Shown here: positions 1 through 11,331 of the stretch, piece by piece
Layout: each line of letters starts with the position of its first letter
How positions within the stretch are numbered: position 1 is the first letter of the stretch
Assembly (NCBI GenBank): GCA_963576565.1
Contig: OY755042.1
Span: 2,064,001-2,128,000 of the forward strand
DNA length: 64,000 nucleotides
Reading direction: 5' to 3'
Source: Aspidapion aeneum
Lineage: Eukaryota; Arthropoda; Insecta; Coleoptera; Brentidae
Program-made: the position numbers and the translations under genes
The notes under the pieces: generated by a model
The model's database searches: none
Told to the model about the DNA's origin: nothing
Seen by the model: the letters and a program-made list of their open reading frames with translations, nothing else

Positions 1-560
1 ATTGACGGACGTCGCTGGAGAGTTTGCTATAAGTCAGACCCCACCGAGTTTCACATTTTTAAAAAGGGAATTATTTCCCTGTCTACAAAAAAGTGTAGAA
101 CAAGTTTTTCATGTTAAGTTTAGTTCTTGAGAAAATTAGATAAAACCTGTAACAAAAATGGTTTATTTTTTGTTTTTTCAAAATTAATTTAATTTACGGA
201 TGCCCCAGAAGTTTTATTTACAAAACCGATTTAATCATGTTATACGTCATTTTGAAGGAAATTTTATTGAGTATACCAAAATGTAATACATCGTTTTCTG
301 TAGATATTAGTTTTAAAAAAAAATTAAATAAATCTTGGAAAAAACATAGGTATTTTTTCAACTTTTTTTAATTACTTTAATTAACGGACGCCGCTGGAGA
401 GCTTGTTATTAGTCTAACTTTATTAAGTTATACCATGTTGAAAAGAGAATTTTATTGTCTACAAAAAAGTATATTATACACATTCTCTTAGAAGCTTAGT
501 TTTTAAGAAAATTTGAAAAAACCTCAAACTTTCAGATTTTGGGGGGGTCTGGGGGGGTTT
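1..560. repeat. Degenerate tandem repeat, about 188-bp unit
   Basis: Three successive units begin near 1, 190 and 378. Each starts with a variant of TTAACGGACGCCGCTGGAGA and carries a later block reading GAATTTTATTGTCTACAAAA or similar. Units have diverged strongly and run off the left window edge, so the true copy number is unknown. No coding frame is conserved between units. Confidence 0.6.
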
Positions 561-599
561 TTGGAGGTATTTGCAACCATTTTAAAAACAATAATATGT

Positions 600-957
600 A
601 ATTATTTTTTAATTATACAGATATATATTTTTAATGTACACCTGTGACAATTTGGGCTTTCCGCCATTTTGGCCGCCATTTTGAATATCTCAGCCCCTGT
701 CAATATTTCGAGTTGGCAACAGGGATATTCGGATTCAGCGAGGTGAAAATAGGGGGAATTGCCTATTTGTCAAAAAGTGATATAAAATGCTTCTAGAAAG
801 TGGATTTTCCCGAATCTTGCCTGAACTATTAGACCCCATCGCAATTTATTTTTCCGAAATACTTGTCGCGTCTCGTTGCTGGCTCTTCTCTGACGTCTCG
901 TGTTAAAAACGAAAAGCAAATTACTGCATGGTCGGTAGATAGCGCACTGCACTGCAA
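600..957. other. No recognised feature
   Basis: AT-rich DNA with two short 'CCGCCATTTTGG' repeats near 660-690. The minus-strand open frames that cross 770-1083 show no recognisable domain and overlap the MITE. Confidence 0.5.
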
Positions 958-1199
958 GGGCGGATCCAGAGGTGCTTCAAGGGGGGGGGGGGGGCACTTT
1001 AAGTGAAATTCTCTGTTGGTAAAAAACGGTATATATTTTTTTAAGCAGCATTTTATTAAATTAGTCAGAACTAAAAAGTACAATATTTTGAATTTTTATT
1101 AGCATTTTATTTTTATTACCTTTTCACCTAATTTTTTGAATATTTTAAAAATTCTCGGGGGGGGCAAGTGCCCCTAGTGCCCCCCCCCCCTGGATCCGC
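958..1199. mobile_element. MITE with GGCGGATCCAG / CTGGATCCGC ends
   Basis: The left end reads GGGCGGATCCAGAGGTG followed by a G homopolymer. The right end is a C homopolymer followed by CTGGATCCGC, so the two ends form an inverted repeat about 240 bp apart. The interior is AT-rich and non-coding. Ends of this type are common in hAT-like MITEs of insects, but no clean target duplication is visible, so superfamily assignment is open. Confidence 0.6.
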
Positions 1200-1364
1200 A
1201 ACTGCTGCACTGCATGTCCGTCCGTACGTGTAAATGATAGATTCATTATTCAGCATTCAAGTGCAAATTCGAGTATTGTCTAGGCATTGACCGAAGCACC
1301 CTTGATTGTCAATATTGCGAGGTTGCCTTTGTAAGAGAGCCTAGGGTCACAGTGCCTTTCCAGT

Positions 1365-1814
1365 CATTAAAACTTTCTAAAGAAAACTTTTTGTTAATCA
1401 AAAAACACACTTCGATCTTTTGTCTTTTCGACCTTTTGTATTTCGATCTTTTGTCTTTTCGATTTTTTGTTTTTCGATCTTTTGTATTCGATCTTTTGTC
1501 TTTTGACCTTTGTTGTAGACAAAATACTATATACTACTAAATAATTTTTTTTAAACTTGCTTATTTGTATTTTTGTATTGTTTTTAGTATCCAGTAAACT
1601 TTAATTTCTTACTTTAGCCAAGGGCGCACCTCAAACCCAAGATATTTTCATGAAAAAAATACTAAAATAGCATAAAAAAAGCATTATGGCGTCTCGGTCT
1701 CCCCCCAAGAAATATTCCTGACTGCGCTAGTGGTTTAGCCTAGCGTTATTTATACCTATTTATCTTTTCATTAAAACTTTCTAAAGAAAACATTTTGTTA
1801 ATCAAAAAACACAC
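1365..1814. repeat. 46-bp direct repeat flanking a TTCGATCTTTTGTC minisatellite
   Basis: A nearly identical segment containing CATTAAAACTTTCTAAAGAA and TTAATCAAAAAACACACT occurs at about 1365-1413 and 1770-1814. Between them, 1412-1530 is a run of 13-16 bp units of the type TTTTCGATCTTTTGTC with small length changes. The 62-residue open frame here is a translation of this minisatellite and not a gene. Confidence 0.7.
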
Positions 1815-2445
1815 TATACATTCATATAACTGTAATTTTTTAACGGCCGTTGTAATATCTTTTACCGAAACCGCACTGTGAAACGCATCCGGAAGGAATT
1901 CAACAGACTGCTTATTTCAAGGTTAAAGGGCACGAACGCAATTCAAGCCTTGCACTGGCATGCAGTGATGCCCCACTATGTTTAACATAATAAAAGAAGC
2001 AAGTTTTGTTTCTGCCGTGTAGAGCGCGAGGAGCCAGCGGTTGTCGAAAAAGCGACGCTGCTCTGGGGTCAAATCAAGACCGACACTTAATAAATTCCTG
2101 TTTGTTTTCTACGCGTACGACAAAGACAACTGCTTATATGGTTGTCGTTTCTTATACGCCCTTTAATTATATACCAATAGCTAGATAACATAAGATGTCA
2201 CTTTTTTAGTACATAGGTTGGCTTAGTGAAGACCTATAAATTTGTTTTGATTTGGGGTTTTTCAGTAGTAAAAAGCCTTGCTGGTCGCGTGTCATTGTTT
2301 GTTTTTGTTATCGTTTGTTATAAAATAGAAATAAATACCCTCGATTACATAATTAACTGTGCAAAATTAAATATTAACTTCGATTACAAATAAAATCTTT
2401 AGGGCCACATAGAATGAACCAAAATTTTAGTGTAAGTAATGCCGA
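1815..2445. other. No recognised feature; a GC-richer 250-bp patch
   Basis: The segment 1860-2110 is clearly richer in G+C than its surroundings (for example GTAGAGCGCGAGGAGCCAGC near 2020). It contains no coding frame I recognise and no tRNA fold. It could be an old retroposon fragment, but nothing seen proves it. Confidence 0.3.
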
Positions 2446-2454
2446 GGGGTGTGG

Positions 2455-2745
2455 ACAAAAAGTCGGGAAAAAAAAGTTGGGACAAAAAAGTGGGAAAAAA
2501 AGTTGGGAAAAAAAAGTTGGGAAAAAAGTTGGGAAAAAATAGTTGGGAAAAAATAGTTGGGAAAAAATAGTTGGGAAAAAAAGTTGGGAAAAAAAAAGTT
2601 GGGGTAAAAAATAGTTGGGAAAAAAGTTGGGAAAAAAATTGGGAAAAAAAAAGCTGGGAAAAAAAGTTGAAGATGGAAAAACAAAATTGGGAAAAAAAGT
2701 TGGGAAAAAAAGTTGGGAAAAAAAGGTGGGAAAAAAAAAGTGAAG
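2455..2745. repeat. GTTGGGAAAAAAA minisatellite
   Basis: About 20 imperfect copies of a 12-15 bp unit, GTTGGGAAAAAAA, differing mainly in A-run length. Open frames on both strands here (phenylalanine/proline-rich or tryptophan/lysine-rich) are simple translations of the repeat. Confidence 0.9.
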
Positions 2746-2789
2746 AAAGGCGAACGGACTTTATCTATAAACAAATAAACTAAAAACTA

Positions 2790-3355
2790 CACCAAGTAGC
2801 TGCTTGTTTGGATAATACTAAAATAAAATTGTTTCAGTAAGTTTTTTTTATCTAATTTTTCATGCAATTTAAATTTCTGCCCCCCCCCCCTCCCCCCCAA
2901 TTTATAACGTCACCAGCCGCAACTGTATTCCACCAGGTGCTCTTAGTAGGGTTAGTCAGCCATTTTCGTTGTAAAAAGTTAAATAAAAAATAATCAGAAC
3001 ATTGACCTCACTCACTTTTGTGGCAAAACTGAATAGTTGATTCAGCATTAGCAATATATTTGATGCACACGGACACATTCTGCATTGCCGAATTCTTGCT
3101 TACTGACGGTGGCTCTCTAATTTCTTTAGGCCAGTCATAGTAGCGAAAAAAAACTCACAGCATGCAAAAGGTGGTGTAGTGGCGATTTTGACATGTTCAC
3201 ATTGAAGTCTAAAAAAAAATAGATTTTTTGACACCTTCGATTTAGTGTGCATGAGAATGTTTTTTTGAAATTACTTCGTTCCTGTACATTATAGAAAAAA
3301 AGTTTTAAATCAAAAGTTGAATACAATAAAATTACCCACAAACGCGCTTATATAC
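2790..3355. other. No recognised feature
   Basis: AT-rich DNA with a short C homopolymer tract at 2881-2899. The 68-residue minus-strand open frame at 3135-3341 has no recognisable motif. Confidence 0.4.
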
Positions 3356-3359
3356 GTTT

Positions 3360-3850
3360 TTATTAGACAAATGGTTTTTGAGTCATGAGGCTAAACATTT
3401 CGCCGTCATTTTGGATACTGACCAATTTTTGTTTTTTTGAGTGGCCTTTATCTTACAAACTGCTTAGTTTAAAAAAATCTGTAATGACGTAAAACAAAGA
3501 ATAGTTAATATCTTATAAATATAGGATTGTCTGTGTTGTACCTTTGCTGAGATACAAACCCTGAAGTGTTAGCAGTACACTTGTTTCCCCCAAAAGCCTC
3601 TAAAAAAAATTTGTCAAAATCCAAAATAGCGGCGCAATGTTTAGCCTCATAACACAAAAACTATTCGTCTGACAAAAATGTAGATAAAAGCGATTTTGTA
3701 GAAAATTGTATTGTCTTTAACTTTTATTCAAACATTTTTTTAAATATACAGTAAACAAATTAATTTTAGAAAAACCATTTTTGTTCACACTATATCCAAG
3801 AGGACTCCAATGTGAACAACATATGTCAAAATCGCGACAACACCGCCTTT
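3360..3850. repeat. Dispersed repeat shared with 14.80-15.11 kb
   Basis: The block around 3535-3590, with CTTTGCTGAGATACAAACCC and a GTGTTAGCAGTACACTTGTT-like stretch, recurs in diverged form near 14840-14895. A second shared block, GTAGAAAATT followed by T/A-rich DNA, lies near 3700 and 14995. This shows an old dispersed family of unknown class. Confidence 0.5.
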
Positions 3851-4009
3851 TTTCTCCTTAATGACTAGCCTGCTCTGAAAAGCTTAACTTTTGCACAAAG
3901 AAGCAGGCAAATTATGCATTGTCCTAACATTATGGAATGTATGAGTTTCTGAGGTGCAACAGGCATCATATACATAGGACCGTAATTCTCTCGAAAATAA
4001 AATTAAAAG

Positions 4010-4078
4010 CATATGATGTTAAAAATATAATATGCGGGTTCTGATCAATTATATGATAATAAAAGATACTTTTAGGAA
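4010..4078. repeat. 70-bp direct repeat, left copy
   Basis: Contains ATTAAAAATATAATATGC-type sequence followed by GGGTTCTGATCA. A close copy lies at 7125-7193 in the same orientation, 3.1 kb away. Nothing between the copies looks like an LTR retrotransposon gene, so this is recorded only as a repeat pair. Confidence 0.55.
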
Positions 4079-4079
4079 C

Positions 4080-7000
4080 GACTTGACTTCTAAATATATT
4101 TGATAATATATACAGTATAAAAATATAATATACTCCCCACAAAAAACAAAAACAAGTTCAAAATTGTGGTAAAAACCTCTATTCCCTTCTGTAACATTAT
4201 CTTGGGTTGCTTGAATTCTTTTTGATTTAGAAATGCACAAAATTATTTGAATTTCTCTAGATACAATCTTTTTCATTTTTAAAATTAGTTGATCGTTTTC
4301 CAAAATGTTCTATTACTGTTTGTTTATATTTTGCTCTTTTATTTAGTTTGAGTCTATTAAACTTGCTTACCAATATATTGTTCTCTGATACTTCATTAAT
4401 AGATTCAGTCTCTTTAAAGTTACCATTGTCTCTTTCAGAATTTGTATAAGTAACCTTCTAATTGATAAATATCTGATTTTTGCGCCGCACAAAGTTCAAA
4501 GGTTTCTTCAAAAATTTTCTTGAAAGGGTTCAAAATGGTATGGTTTTTCAATTAATTTCTCCATTTTCAAATCTTCCAAACTGAACAAATTTGAACTTTC
4601 CGATCGCCAGTCCCAACTAACATTTATAGTAGCGGCTACATGTTCTAAAGGCTTTGCTACTTTCTTATAGTAGAAATGTGGTGATCCCAACCAAAATTTG
4701 TTACTTTTTAGTTCTAACTACTATTTAGTTTCAGGAAATAGTAGATGTTTCGTAAAAACGACCCTCTAAACTACTTCTTAGGATTGTTTCTTGATAGTCG
4801 ATTCTGATAGTCTTCTCTACCACAATAGGACGTTGCTAAAGTTTTACTTTCCTTTTAGTCGTTATTTCGTAGTCGCCCTGACTTTTATATCCTACTTAAT
4901 GACCACTAGAAAGTTAAGCTTCATTGGAGTCCCAAACAAGTGTATCCGACAACTACATTATAACTTTAATTTTTACCACAAAAGTTTGTGTCATCATAGT
5001 AATATCTGATGTAACAATGTAGACAAAATAACTTTGTGGATCAACTTTAAAGCCGCAACTACTTTGACTTTTTTTTAATGTCGATCTTTTAAAGTAATCT
5101 CTCCTTCCTGTTTCTACTTTGAAAACGTAGACTTTTTGAAGTCGCATCTTTGTCGCACACATTCTTAACCCTACTTTTTGTGGCTCATTTTATAATATGG
5201 GAATATTAGGAATAGTTTTGCAAATATTTTTTTAACTACCTTGAGCAGTCCATTTTTTCGAGCTCATTGCTTGACCATTTTGCAAAACAATCAAAATGCA
5301 AAATATTGATCCATGCTTAATCTCCATCCTTAATCTTTTACGCTACTTGTTGCTGTTGTATTCAGTGTCTTTACGGTCGTTCGTGGTTTGTGCTGTGGCA
5401 CCACCTTATCGCCATCGTAACCCTCTTGTGCGGACTAAACCGAATTCGTTTATCTATGCCTCTTGTGCTGACGTGTCGTGTCTCACTGTGATTCATTTTA
5501 TGTGTTGAGCTTGGGTCAATAATTCTTTTTGGTTTTCTTCAAATTTGTGCTGTTGTTAAAGCTTGGTTTGAAGTGAATAAACTTAAATTTGTGCTGTGTT
5601 TTGTGCCAGGCTTTATTGCAATAGGTCCCTAATATCTAATTTATGCACAACCCCTAAAATAACCTCTGGGATATGCTAGACTTCATCTAGGAACTTTTGC
5701 GCTGTTTGCGGCTAATAAAAAAACAAGTTACATATATCGTGGTTACATGCGGATTTCTAAGCGATCTAACAAGTCTCAGAGATTGTTTTTTTACTTATAG
5801 GGCTTATAATAATAAAAATTACTGAATATTGACAATGCCAAAATATCTAAAAACAATAAAAAATACTACATACGAATTGTGGGAGCAATGTGTAAATAAA
5901 AAAAGTAACAATAAGTTGATTTCATTGATGTGACTATGTTCTTTTAGTTCCTTGACCAACAGTTCCTAGAAATTCTAAAATAGGGATCATGCTCTCGACT
6001 GCAACATACATTTTTAAAAAACACTTTTTATTGGCACTTCATTTATTGTTATAATGGAATTTAATTTATCTTGTTTTTGTTTTAAAACCTACCACAAATT
6101 CACGTTCGTACATAACCTATAAGCAGTGGTGCTGTTGTTGCCAGAAACGGCAAATGACAAGTGGCGGCACCAAAATAACATGAGGGTAGTAGTTATACTT
6201 ATCGCGTGGTTCCTATCACTCTGTAGACGTTTTCTAGTGGCCAAAGCTAGTTAATAATACGTTTCTGTAACGAAAGAGTAGAAATTCGTGTGTGTTATCT
6301 AGAACTAAAAAGGAATGCCGACATAAAAGTCGTAAGTAACACGTTGCCGTAACTTAGGCTCACTTTCAAGTAACCCTTTCGACTATCAGGGAATATAGTT
6401 TGGGACGCCATGTTTTTATGTAAGAAAGAAAATTTAATATTTTTGTTGTCGTTTTATGAGCTCATATTAAAGAGCTATACTATTTTAGAAACAAATTAGT
6501 TGAACCTTACCAAAAATGCTATTCTTAAGCACCATTTGTTGGAGTTAACTGTCGATTATGAAAACATAACCTCCAAAATCACAACACAAAAATTCCATCA
6601 GCTACCAGAAAACGGCTCAATTTTACGGGCGCACCGGTTTTTTGCAATATATATAATGCATGTTATACAAAAAACTTTGCGTCGCAGTCGAATTTTGATC
6701 CTCTGCTCGTAAATTCTCACACTTTTGGATAACATAGTACATATTATAACCATAACCAAACAAAAAAACTAAGCGAGTCTGTTTACTGTTGTGTCCACCA
6801 TATTGTGTAACAATTCTACCAAAAAGAAACGATTATATTATTTGCAACTACATCGCAACTTTTATGCCATTACGGAAAAAAAAACAGCCTCTCCGACGTA
6901 GTAGATACCTGGCTACGACGTAGTAGTGTAGTTGTTACTACAGTGACTTTAAACACTTGGCCAAGTAGTTATAACCAGAAATTGGTTCCCCACTTAGGGA

Positions 7001-7124
7001 ATTATAACGTCGCTGTATGGTATACTGAGACGTAGCGGGAGTACGTTGCGGTTACTTTTAAGAAATTCTTTCTAGTTGGGGTTTCGTCGTTACAACTTTA
7101 AATGTTTGTTGGGGTGAATTGAAA
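4080..7124. other. Unassigned 3-kb stretch
   Basis: Lies between the two 70-bp direct repeats. Open frames of 60-84 residues occur on both strands but show no domain, signal peptide or repeat structure. The parts at 4700-5170, 5300-5520 and 6180-7080 have more even base composition and may be remnants of an old insertion. A MITE end at 5596-5629 is the only recognised piece. Confidence 0.35.
5596..5629. mobile_element. Solo right end of the GGGACCTATTGCAATA MITE family
   Basis: Reads GTGCCAGGCTTTATTGCAAT then AGGTCCC, followed by TA. This matches the right terminal inverted repeat of the complete copies at 52330-52588 and 61912-62187. No left end is seen nearby, so the copy is truncated. Confidence 0.7.
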
Positions 7125-7193
7125 GGATATGATATTAAAAATATAATATGCAGGTTCTGATCAGCTTTAAAATAATAAAATATATTTTTAAGC
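7125..7193. repeat. 70-bp direct repeat, right copy
   Basis: Partner of the copy at 4010-4078. It runs directly into a copy of repeat family R. Confidence 0.55.
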
Positions 7194-7470
7194 TCTCTAG
7201 CGTTTCTAAAAGTGGGCAAGGTTAATTTTACATTTAACCTTTAATTTTTTGCTATCAGTCTGCCAAAGCTCAACTCTATAACGTTTCTGGATGTTATTTT
7301 TAGACAATTTTACATGTATAGGGGAGGGCAAAACTTAAAATTTTGTTTTTTTTTATTTTTTCCAAAAGTCTGGTCATAATTTTCATCAGCCTGCCAAATT
7401 TCAGCTTTGTAACATATCTGGAAGTATAGTATAATTCTGATGATCTAGACATGAGTTATAAAATTCAGTA
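7185..7470 (+). repeat. Repeat family R, copy A (left part)
   Basis: Family R is recognised by about 125-bp internal tandem units containing CTGCCAAAGCTCAACTC-like and ACATGTATAGGGGAGGGCAA-like words. This copy is cut by the LINE at 7472-9300 and resumes at about 9293-9500 with GTGCAAAGTTTGAGTTTCGT. Longer copies lie at 25360-26180 (+) and 31240-31800 (-). No coding capacity is seen. Confidence 0.65.
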
Positions 7471-7624
7471 ACTCAAATCAAATCAAATCAAATCAAGCTT
7501 TATTGTCTTATATAAAGTATAAAACTTTGTAGACAAAGCAAATACATAACTAATAATAATTATAGAAAACATCATTTAAAAAATATATAAATCCATCCAA
7601 TAAGTGGTTTAATTATGTCGTTTG

Positions 7625-7625
<1 letters not shown>

Positions 7626-7711
<86 letters not shown>
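7626..7711. repeat. (TA)n microsatellite
   Basis: About 86 bp of alternating TA with a single TACATA interruption near 7670. It lies in the 3' untranslated part of the minus-strand LINE. Confidence 0.95.
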
Positions 7712-7719
<8 letters not shown>

Positions 7720-7769
7720 ACTTGTTTTTTTTTTATAATAATTAAGAATTTTAAGTTTAAAATTATTCC

Positions 7770-8216
7770 TTAATTGTAACTCTGATCAAGAAATTCGTTA
7801 ATTGAATAAAAAGCTTTAGTGATAAGAAAATCCTTGCACTTATTTCTAAATATGTTATAGTTATTATTAAGTTTTATATTGTTTGGCAAATTATTATACA
7901 ATTTTATACCGTTATAAAATATGGATTTTTTAAATAAAAATGAATGTGGTATAGGTAATGTAAGATTATTAACTTGTCTCGTTGAATAAGTATTTTGGTT
8001 TATTTCAAAGTAATTTAGATGTTTATTTATCAGACAAATTGTTTCAAGAATATATAAACAAGGAAGAGTCAAAATATTATTTTTGATGAACAAGTCTTTG
8101 TAGTGATATCTAGAATTTACATTGCATAAATACCTAATTGTTTTTTTTTTGAAGAATAAACACTGATCTAAATAAATACATTGAATATGTACCCCAGAAA
8201 GGAATGCCATATGCAA
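7770..8216 (-). pseudogene. C-terminal region of the CR1/L2-like LINE ORF2
   Basis: 148 residues ending in a stop. The region has the post-RT layout of CR1/L2-type proteins: an IFYNGIKLYNNLPNNIK block followed by a C-terminal FYSINEFL motif. Upstream on the minus strand the frame should join LIESNLRYG from the part at 8476-8520, but the 258-bp insertion at 8217-8474 falls exactly between LRY and the following residues. The start methionine at 8216 is therefore an accident of the insertion. Confidence 0.75.
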
Positions 8217-8474
8217 AAATCTTTTATTAAAAGAAACTTTTTATAGTTTAATTGAATTTGAAAACTACATGTTGGGCAGAAGTTAAATTTTTGTTCTCAA
8301 TATTTATATACATATATATACAAATTTTGTAAATGTGTTTCCGTTTTTATTTTTTTTAATATTTACACTATTATTATTTACACTTAATGTTATATTTTTT
8401 GTATTTGACGTATCTTATCTACATTATTGTAGCTGAAAAGATTAATAAAGTTGTCTATTGTCTATTGTCTATCG
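8217..8474 (+). mobile_element. 3' fragment of a second LINE or SINE inserted in the LINE
   Basis: An AT-rich plus-strand segment ends in AATAAAG and three TTGTCTA repeats (8443-8473). It sits inside the coding frame of the minus-strand LINE: the flanking LINE sequence joins cleanly when it is removed. AATAAA plus a 7-bp tandem tail marks a LINE 3' end. A clear target duplication is not visible. Confidence 0.65.
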
Positions 8475-8499
8475 TAAGTTTGATTCAATTAAAGAAAAG

Positions 8500-9221
8500 T
8501 ATACATTTCTGCCTATTGATTTACCTAATTCATTTGTAAAAATTTTTACACAATAACAACCCGAACTTAATTTTTTATTTAAATTATAAATATGGTTTTG
8601 AAATTTTAAATTTTCGTCCATGTTAAGTCCTAAAAATTTAATATTATCTGTAGTATTAATTTTATTATTATTTATATTTATAATTTGTTGAGATATTTCT
8701 TTAAAACCAATTACATATGTTTTTGAAAAATTAAGGGATTCAAACCAAGTTTTTATACAAATAATACCATTTTTTATATTATTCCAGAGAACATCTATAT
8801 TTTTATTTTTTCAAAGAATAGTAGTATCATCTGCAAATATTGTAAAATAACCAGAAATTTTAATATTTAGTAAATCATTAATGTAAATTAAAAAAAGTAT
8901 TGGTCCCAGTACTGAACCTTGAGGAACACCACATTGAATATTATTTTTATTTGAATTTAAATTTTTTATTGACACAAATTAAAGGCGATTAGATAAGTAT
9001 GATTTAAACCAACTTAAAGCGTTGTTTCTTATTCCATAAATAAATAATTTTTTAAGAAGAATTTCATGATTAACACAATCAAAATCTTTAGAAATATCAC
9101 AAAAAATTGCAGGCGCACGTTCATTATCATTAATACTGTTTAATAATTGTTTCATAAAAAAGAATATTGCATCATTTGTATTTTTATTTCTCTGAAAACC
9201 AAATTGATTAATATTAATCAT
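8500..9221 (-). pseudogene. Reverse transcriptase domain of the CR1/L2-like LINE
   Basis: On the minus strand the frame shows the RT signature blocks in order: QFGFQRNKNTNDAI, FCDISKDFDCVNHE (motif A region), GIRNNALSWFKSYLSNR, then GVPQGSVLGP (motif B, about 8898-8930) and a FADD box (motif C, about 8828-8840). A stop codon at 8976-8978 separates motif A from motif B where related proteins have a sense codon. The 5' part including the endonuclease is missing. The element would have encoded an APE-type LINE polymerase. Confidence 0.85.
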
Positions 9222-9292
9222 ATTATTTTCACAAAAATATAATTCTAAATATAATATTAATCATATTATTTTCACAAAAATATAATTCTAAA
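9209..9292. repeat. Tandem duplication, 44-bp period
   Basis: ATTATTTTCACAAAAATATA and flanking sequence occurs twice in tandem at 9209-9248 and 9253-9292, at the 5'-truncated end of the LINE. Confidence 0.85.
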
Positions 9293-9500
9293 CGCGATTT
9301 GATAATTTACTGCTTAACAGAAGTCCATGAAACTTAGAGATATTGTTAATTCTATAAAGGTTTACCACTGTGCAAAGTTTGAGTTTCGTAGCTAAATTTG
9401 AAGTAGAGTTATAGATAGATCAAATATGGGCGGAAATGTTGCAAGAAAAAGTGGTACCGCAGTTTGTGCAAGCTTGGTGGGCCGATACCGTGCCCCCAGA
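9293..9500 (+). repeat. Repeat family R, copy A (right part)
   Basis: Matches 26020-26170 of copy B: GTGCAAAGTTTGAGTTTCGT, TAGATAGATCAAATATGGGC and GGAAATGTTGCAAGAAAA. Together with 7185-7470 it shows where the LINE inserted. Confidence 0.65.
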
Positions 9501-9981
9501 TATAAGAAACGTAATAATAAAGTGCTCTGCATCTTTCTTTTCGTTATTTATCCTATTAAACGCTAGGAAAGGTTTATTTAATTAGCTAGCTAACAAGTTT
9601 CCGATTTTGCCTTTTCAAATCTCGGGACTCGGGACGAGTTATCCGACGTGCTCCAGGATTTCTATGGCCAATTATGCAAAGCTACATTGAATGCCTGCTT
9701 ACCTGAATCTGCCTACATACTTTTATGTAGCTTGTAGTTAAAAGGCGTATTTACATATATTACTACTCTAGATTACAAAAAAAAATACAAAAATCTTAAT
9801 TCAAAAATGCCATATAAGAAACTGTAATAAAATATGAAGTGTGAAACCCATTGTTAAAGAATAAAGGTAGTATTTTTCGACCGCCTCTGTTAAGCCTGGA
9901 AAAAGGAAATAGTCGCGTATCAAGAGATTATGATCGTTCGATAATTTTACTTAAAGACATAAGCTTATGAGCGGTGGCTTT
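9500..9981. other. No recognised feature
   Basis: Ordinary AT-rich DNA between repeat family R and the 10-12.7 kb inverted repeat. Confidence 0.4.
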
Positions 9982-11009
9982 CGGTTGGATTTTTTTTAAA
10001 TTTCAGTATGTTGTAGGGGTTATAAGCTTCAGTTTTTAGCTTTTGTGCATTTTTCGCAAAAAACTATTTCAAGTCATTTATACCTACTCTGAAAAATGAT
10101 ATCACAAAAAACAAACGGTGGAATTTTGTTTTGTTTTCTCCTGTATTTTGGGAATCTCCCAAAGAAACCAGAATATGTATATATGGTAAAAATCGGTTCG
10201 TAAAGTTTTTCACAAAACGCTGAAAAACTCTTTAGGATGTTAATGTTTTTTTTTGAAATGCAAAATTCTTCGATTTTTTTATCAATAATATTTAAACAAA
10301 TATACTTATGAGGGTAATGGATTGATTTTTGTTGCTCACAGTACTTTTTTATTCATTTATTCATTCAGTGGCGTGTCTATCTTCTTTTGATATTGATTTT
10401 TTTGCGACATTAAAAGTAAAATAAAAAAGTTTAACAATATGATCTGTCAGTTTGACATTGGCAGGTTACTGAAAACAGCTAAAGGTGACCTCTTCTCTCA
10501 AAGCAACGGCAGCGTCTGTTTTCTAAAAAATTTTATTTTTCTCGATTTCTAGTTTGGAAAAGAGACTCAGTATTATAAAACAATAAACTATTTTTCAAAT
10601 TGAGTGTTTGAGTTTTATTGCATATATTGATTTACCTGAAAAAACCATTCTTAAAATTAAACAAAGAATTACATAAGCTAAAAGCTTTTTCAATCAAGAA
10701 TTTTCTTTCCTTGAATAAAAACTATTATTTCCTCAATCAGAGAGCTATATTTTATTGATTGAGACATTAATTTTCTTAAATCATGGCATGGAACATTTGT
10801 TCCTGACTATCAGGACGTGTTCCAGACGGGGATCACTCGTATCCTCGTGATCGACGTTGGATAAAGTGAAAACCAAACAGTTTTAACAAGTTCCCAACGA
10901 AAGCCTCAAACCATCAGTATAATTCAATGCCGGTAGGGGTATTTTCCCTCGGAGTAGTTGTTTCTGGTGGTTTCACACAACTTATGCTCTACACGGAGCT
11001 ATTGCCTAC

Positions 11010-11057
11010 ATTCACCTGAGGATGGCCCAAAAGGTCGAAACCGGTCCGGTCGTGGAT
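11010..11057 (+). ncRNA. Hammerhead ribozyme (type I), array 1 unit 1
   Basis: Drawn by eye. Stem I is ATTCAC (11010-11015) with GTGGAT (11052-11057), six pairs including one G-T. The core is CTGAGGA (11016-11022). One extra T (11023) precedes stem II, GGCC-CAAAA-GGTC (11024-11036). GAA (11037-11039) follows, then stem III ACCG-GTC-CGGT (11040-11050) and C17 (11051). The triplet at the predicted cut is GTC. All invariant positions of the hammerhead core (CUGANGA, GAA, A-U at the base of stem III, H17) are present. Cleavage activity is inferred; the bulged T is the one unusual feature. Confidence 0.85.
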
Positions 11058-11283
11058 TGGCATGGAACATTTGTTCCTGACTATCAGGAAGTGTTCCAGA
11101 CGGGGATCACTCGTATCCTCGTGATCGACGTTGGAGAAAGTGAAAACCAAACAGTTTTAACAAGTTCCCAACGAAAGCCTCAAACCATCAGTATAATTCA
11201 ATGCCGGTAGGGGTATTTTCCCTCGGAGTAGTTGTTTCTGGTGGTTTCACACAACTTATGCTCTACACGGAGCTATCGCCTAC

Positions 11284-11331
11284 ATTCACCTGAGGATGGC
11301 CCAAAAGGTCGAAACCGGTCCGGTCGTGGAT
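11284..11331 (+). ncRNA. Hammerhead ribozyme (type I), array 1 unit 2
   Basis: Identical in motif to the copy 274 bp upstream: stem I 11284-11289/11326-11331, CTGAGGA 11290-11296, extra T 11297, stem II 11298-11310, GAA 11311-11313, stem III 11314-11324, C17 at 11325. The spacing between predicted cut sites equals the monomer length, so transcript processing would release a 274-nt unit. Confidence 0.85.

Larger units (their letters stand above)
7472..9300 (-). mobile_element. CR1/L2-like LINE, 5'-truncated, 3' end at 7472
   Basis: The minus strand reads reverse transcriptase, then a C-terminal region, then AATAAAG and a (TTGAT)n tail at 7472-7500. The tail of short tandem repeats instead of poly(A) is typical of CR1/L2-group LINEs. 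The element interrupts repeat family R, whose right part continues from about 9293. It is itself interrupted at 8217-8474 by a second LINE tail. It carries at least one nonsense codon and is dead. Confidence 0.8.

Noticed and set aside
2427..2783. 115-residue Phe/Pro/Asn-rich and 70-residue Lys/Trp-rich frames
   Set aside because: Simple translation of the GTTGGGAAAAAAA minisatellite.
4010..7193. LTR retrotransposon bounded by the 70-bp direct repeats
   Set aside because: No TG...CA ends, no primer-binding site or polypurine tract, and no gag/pol motif between the repeats.
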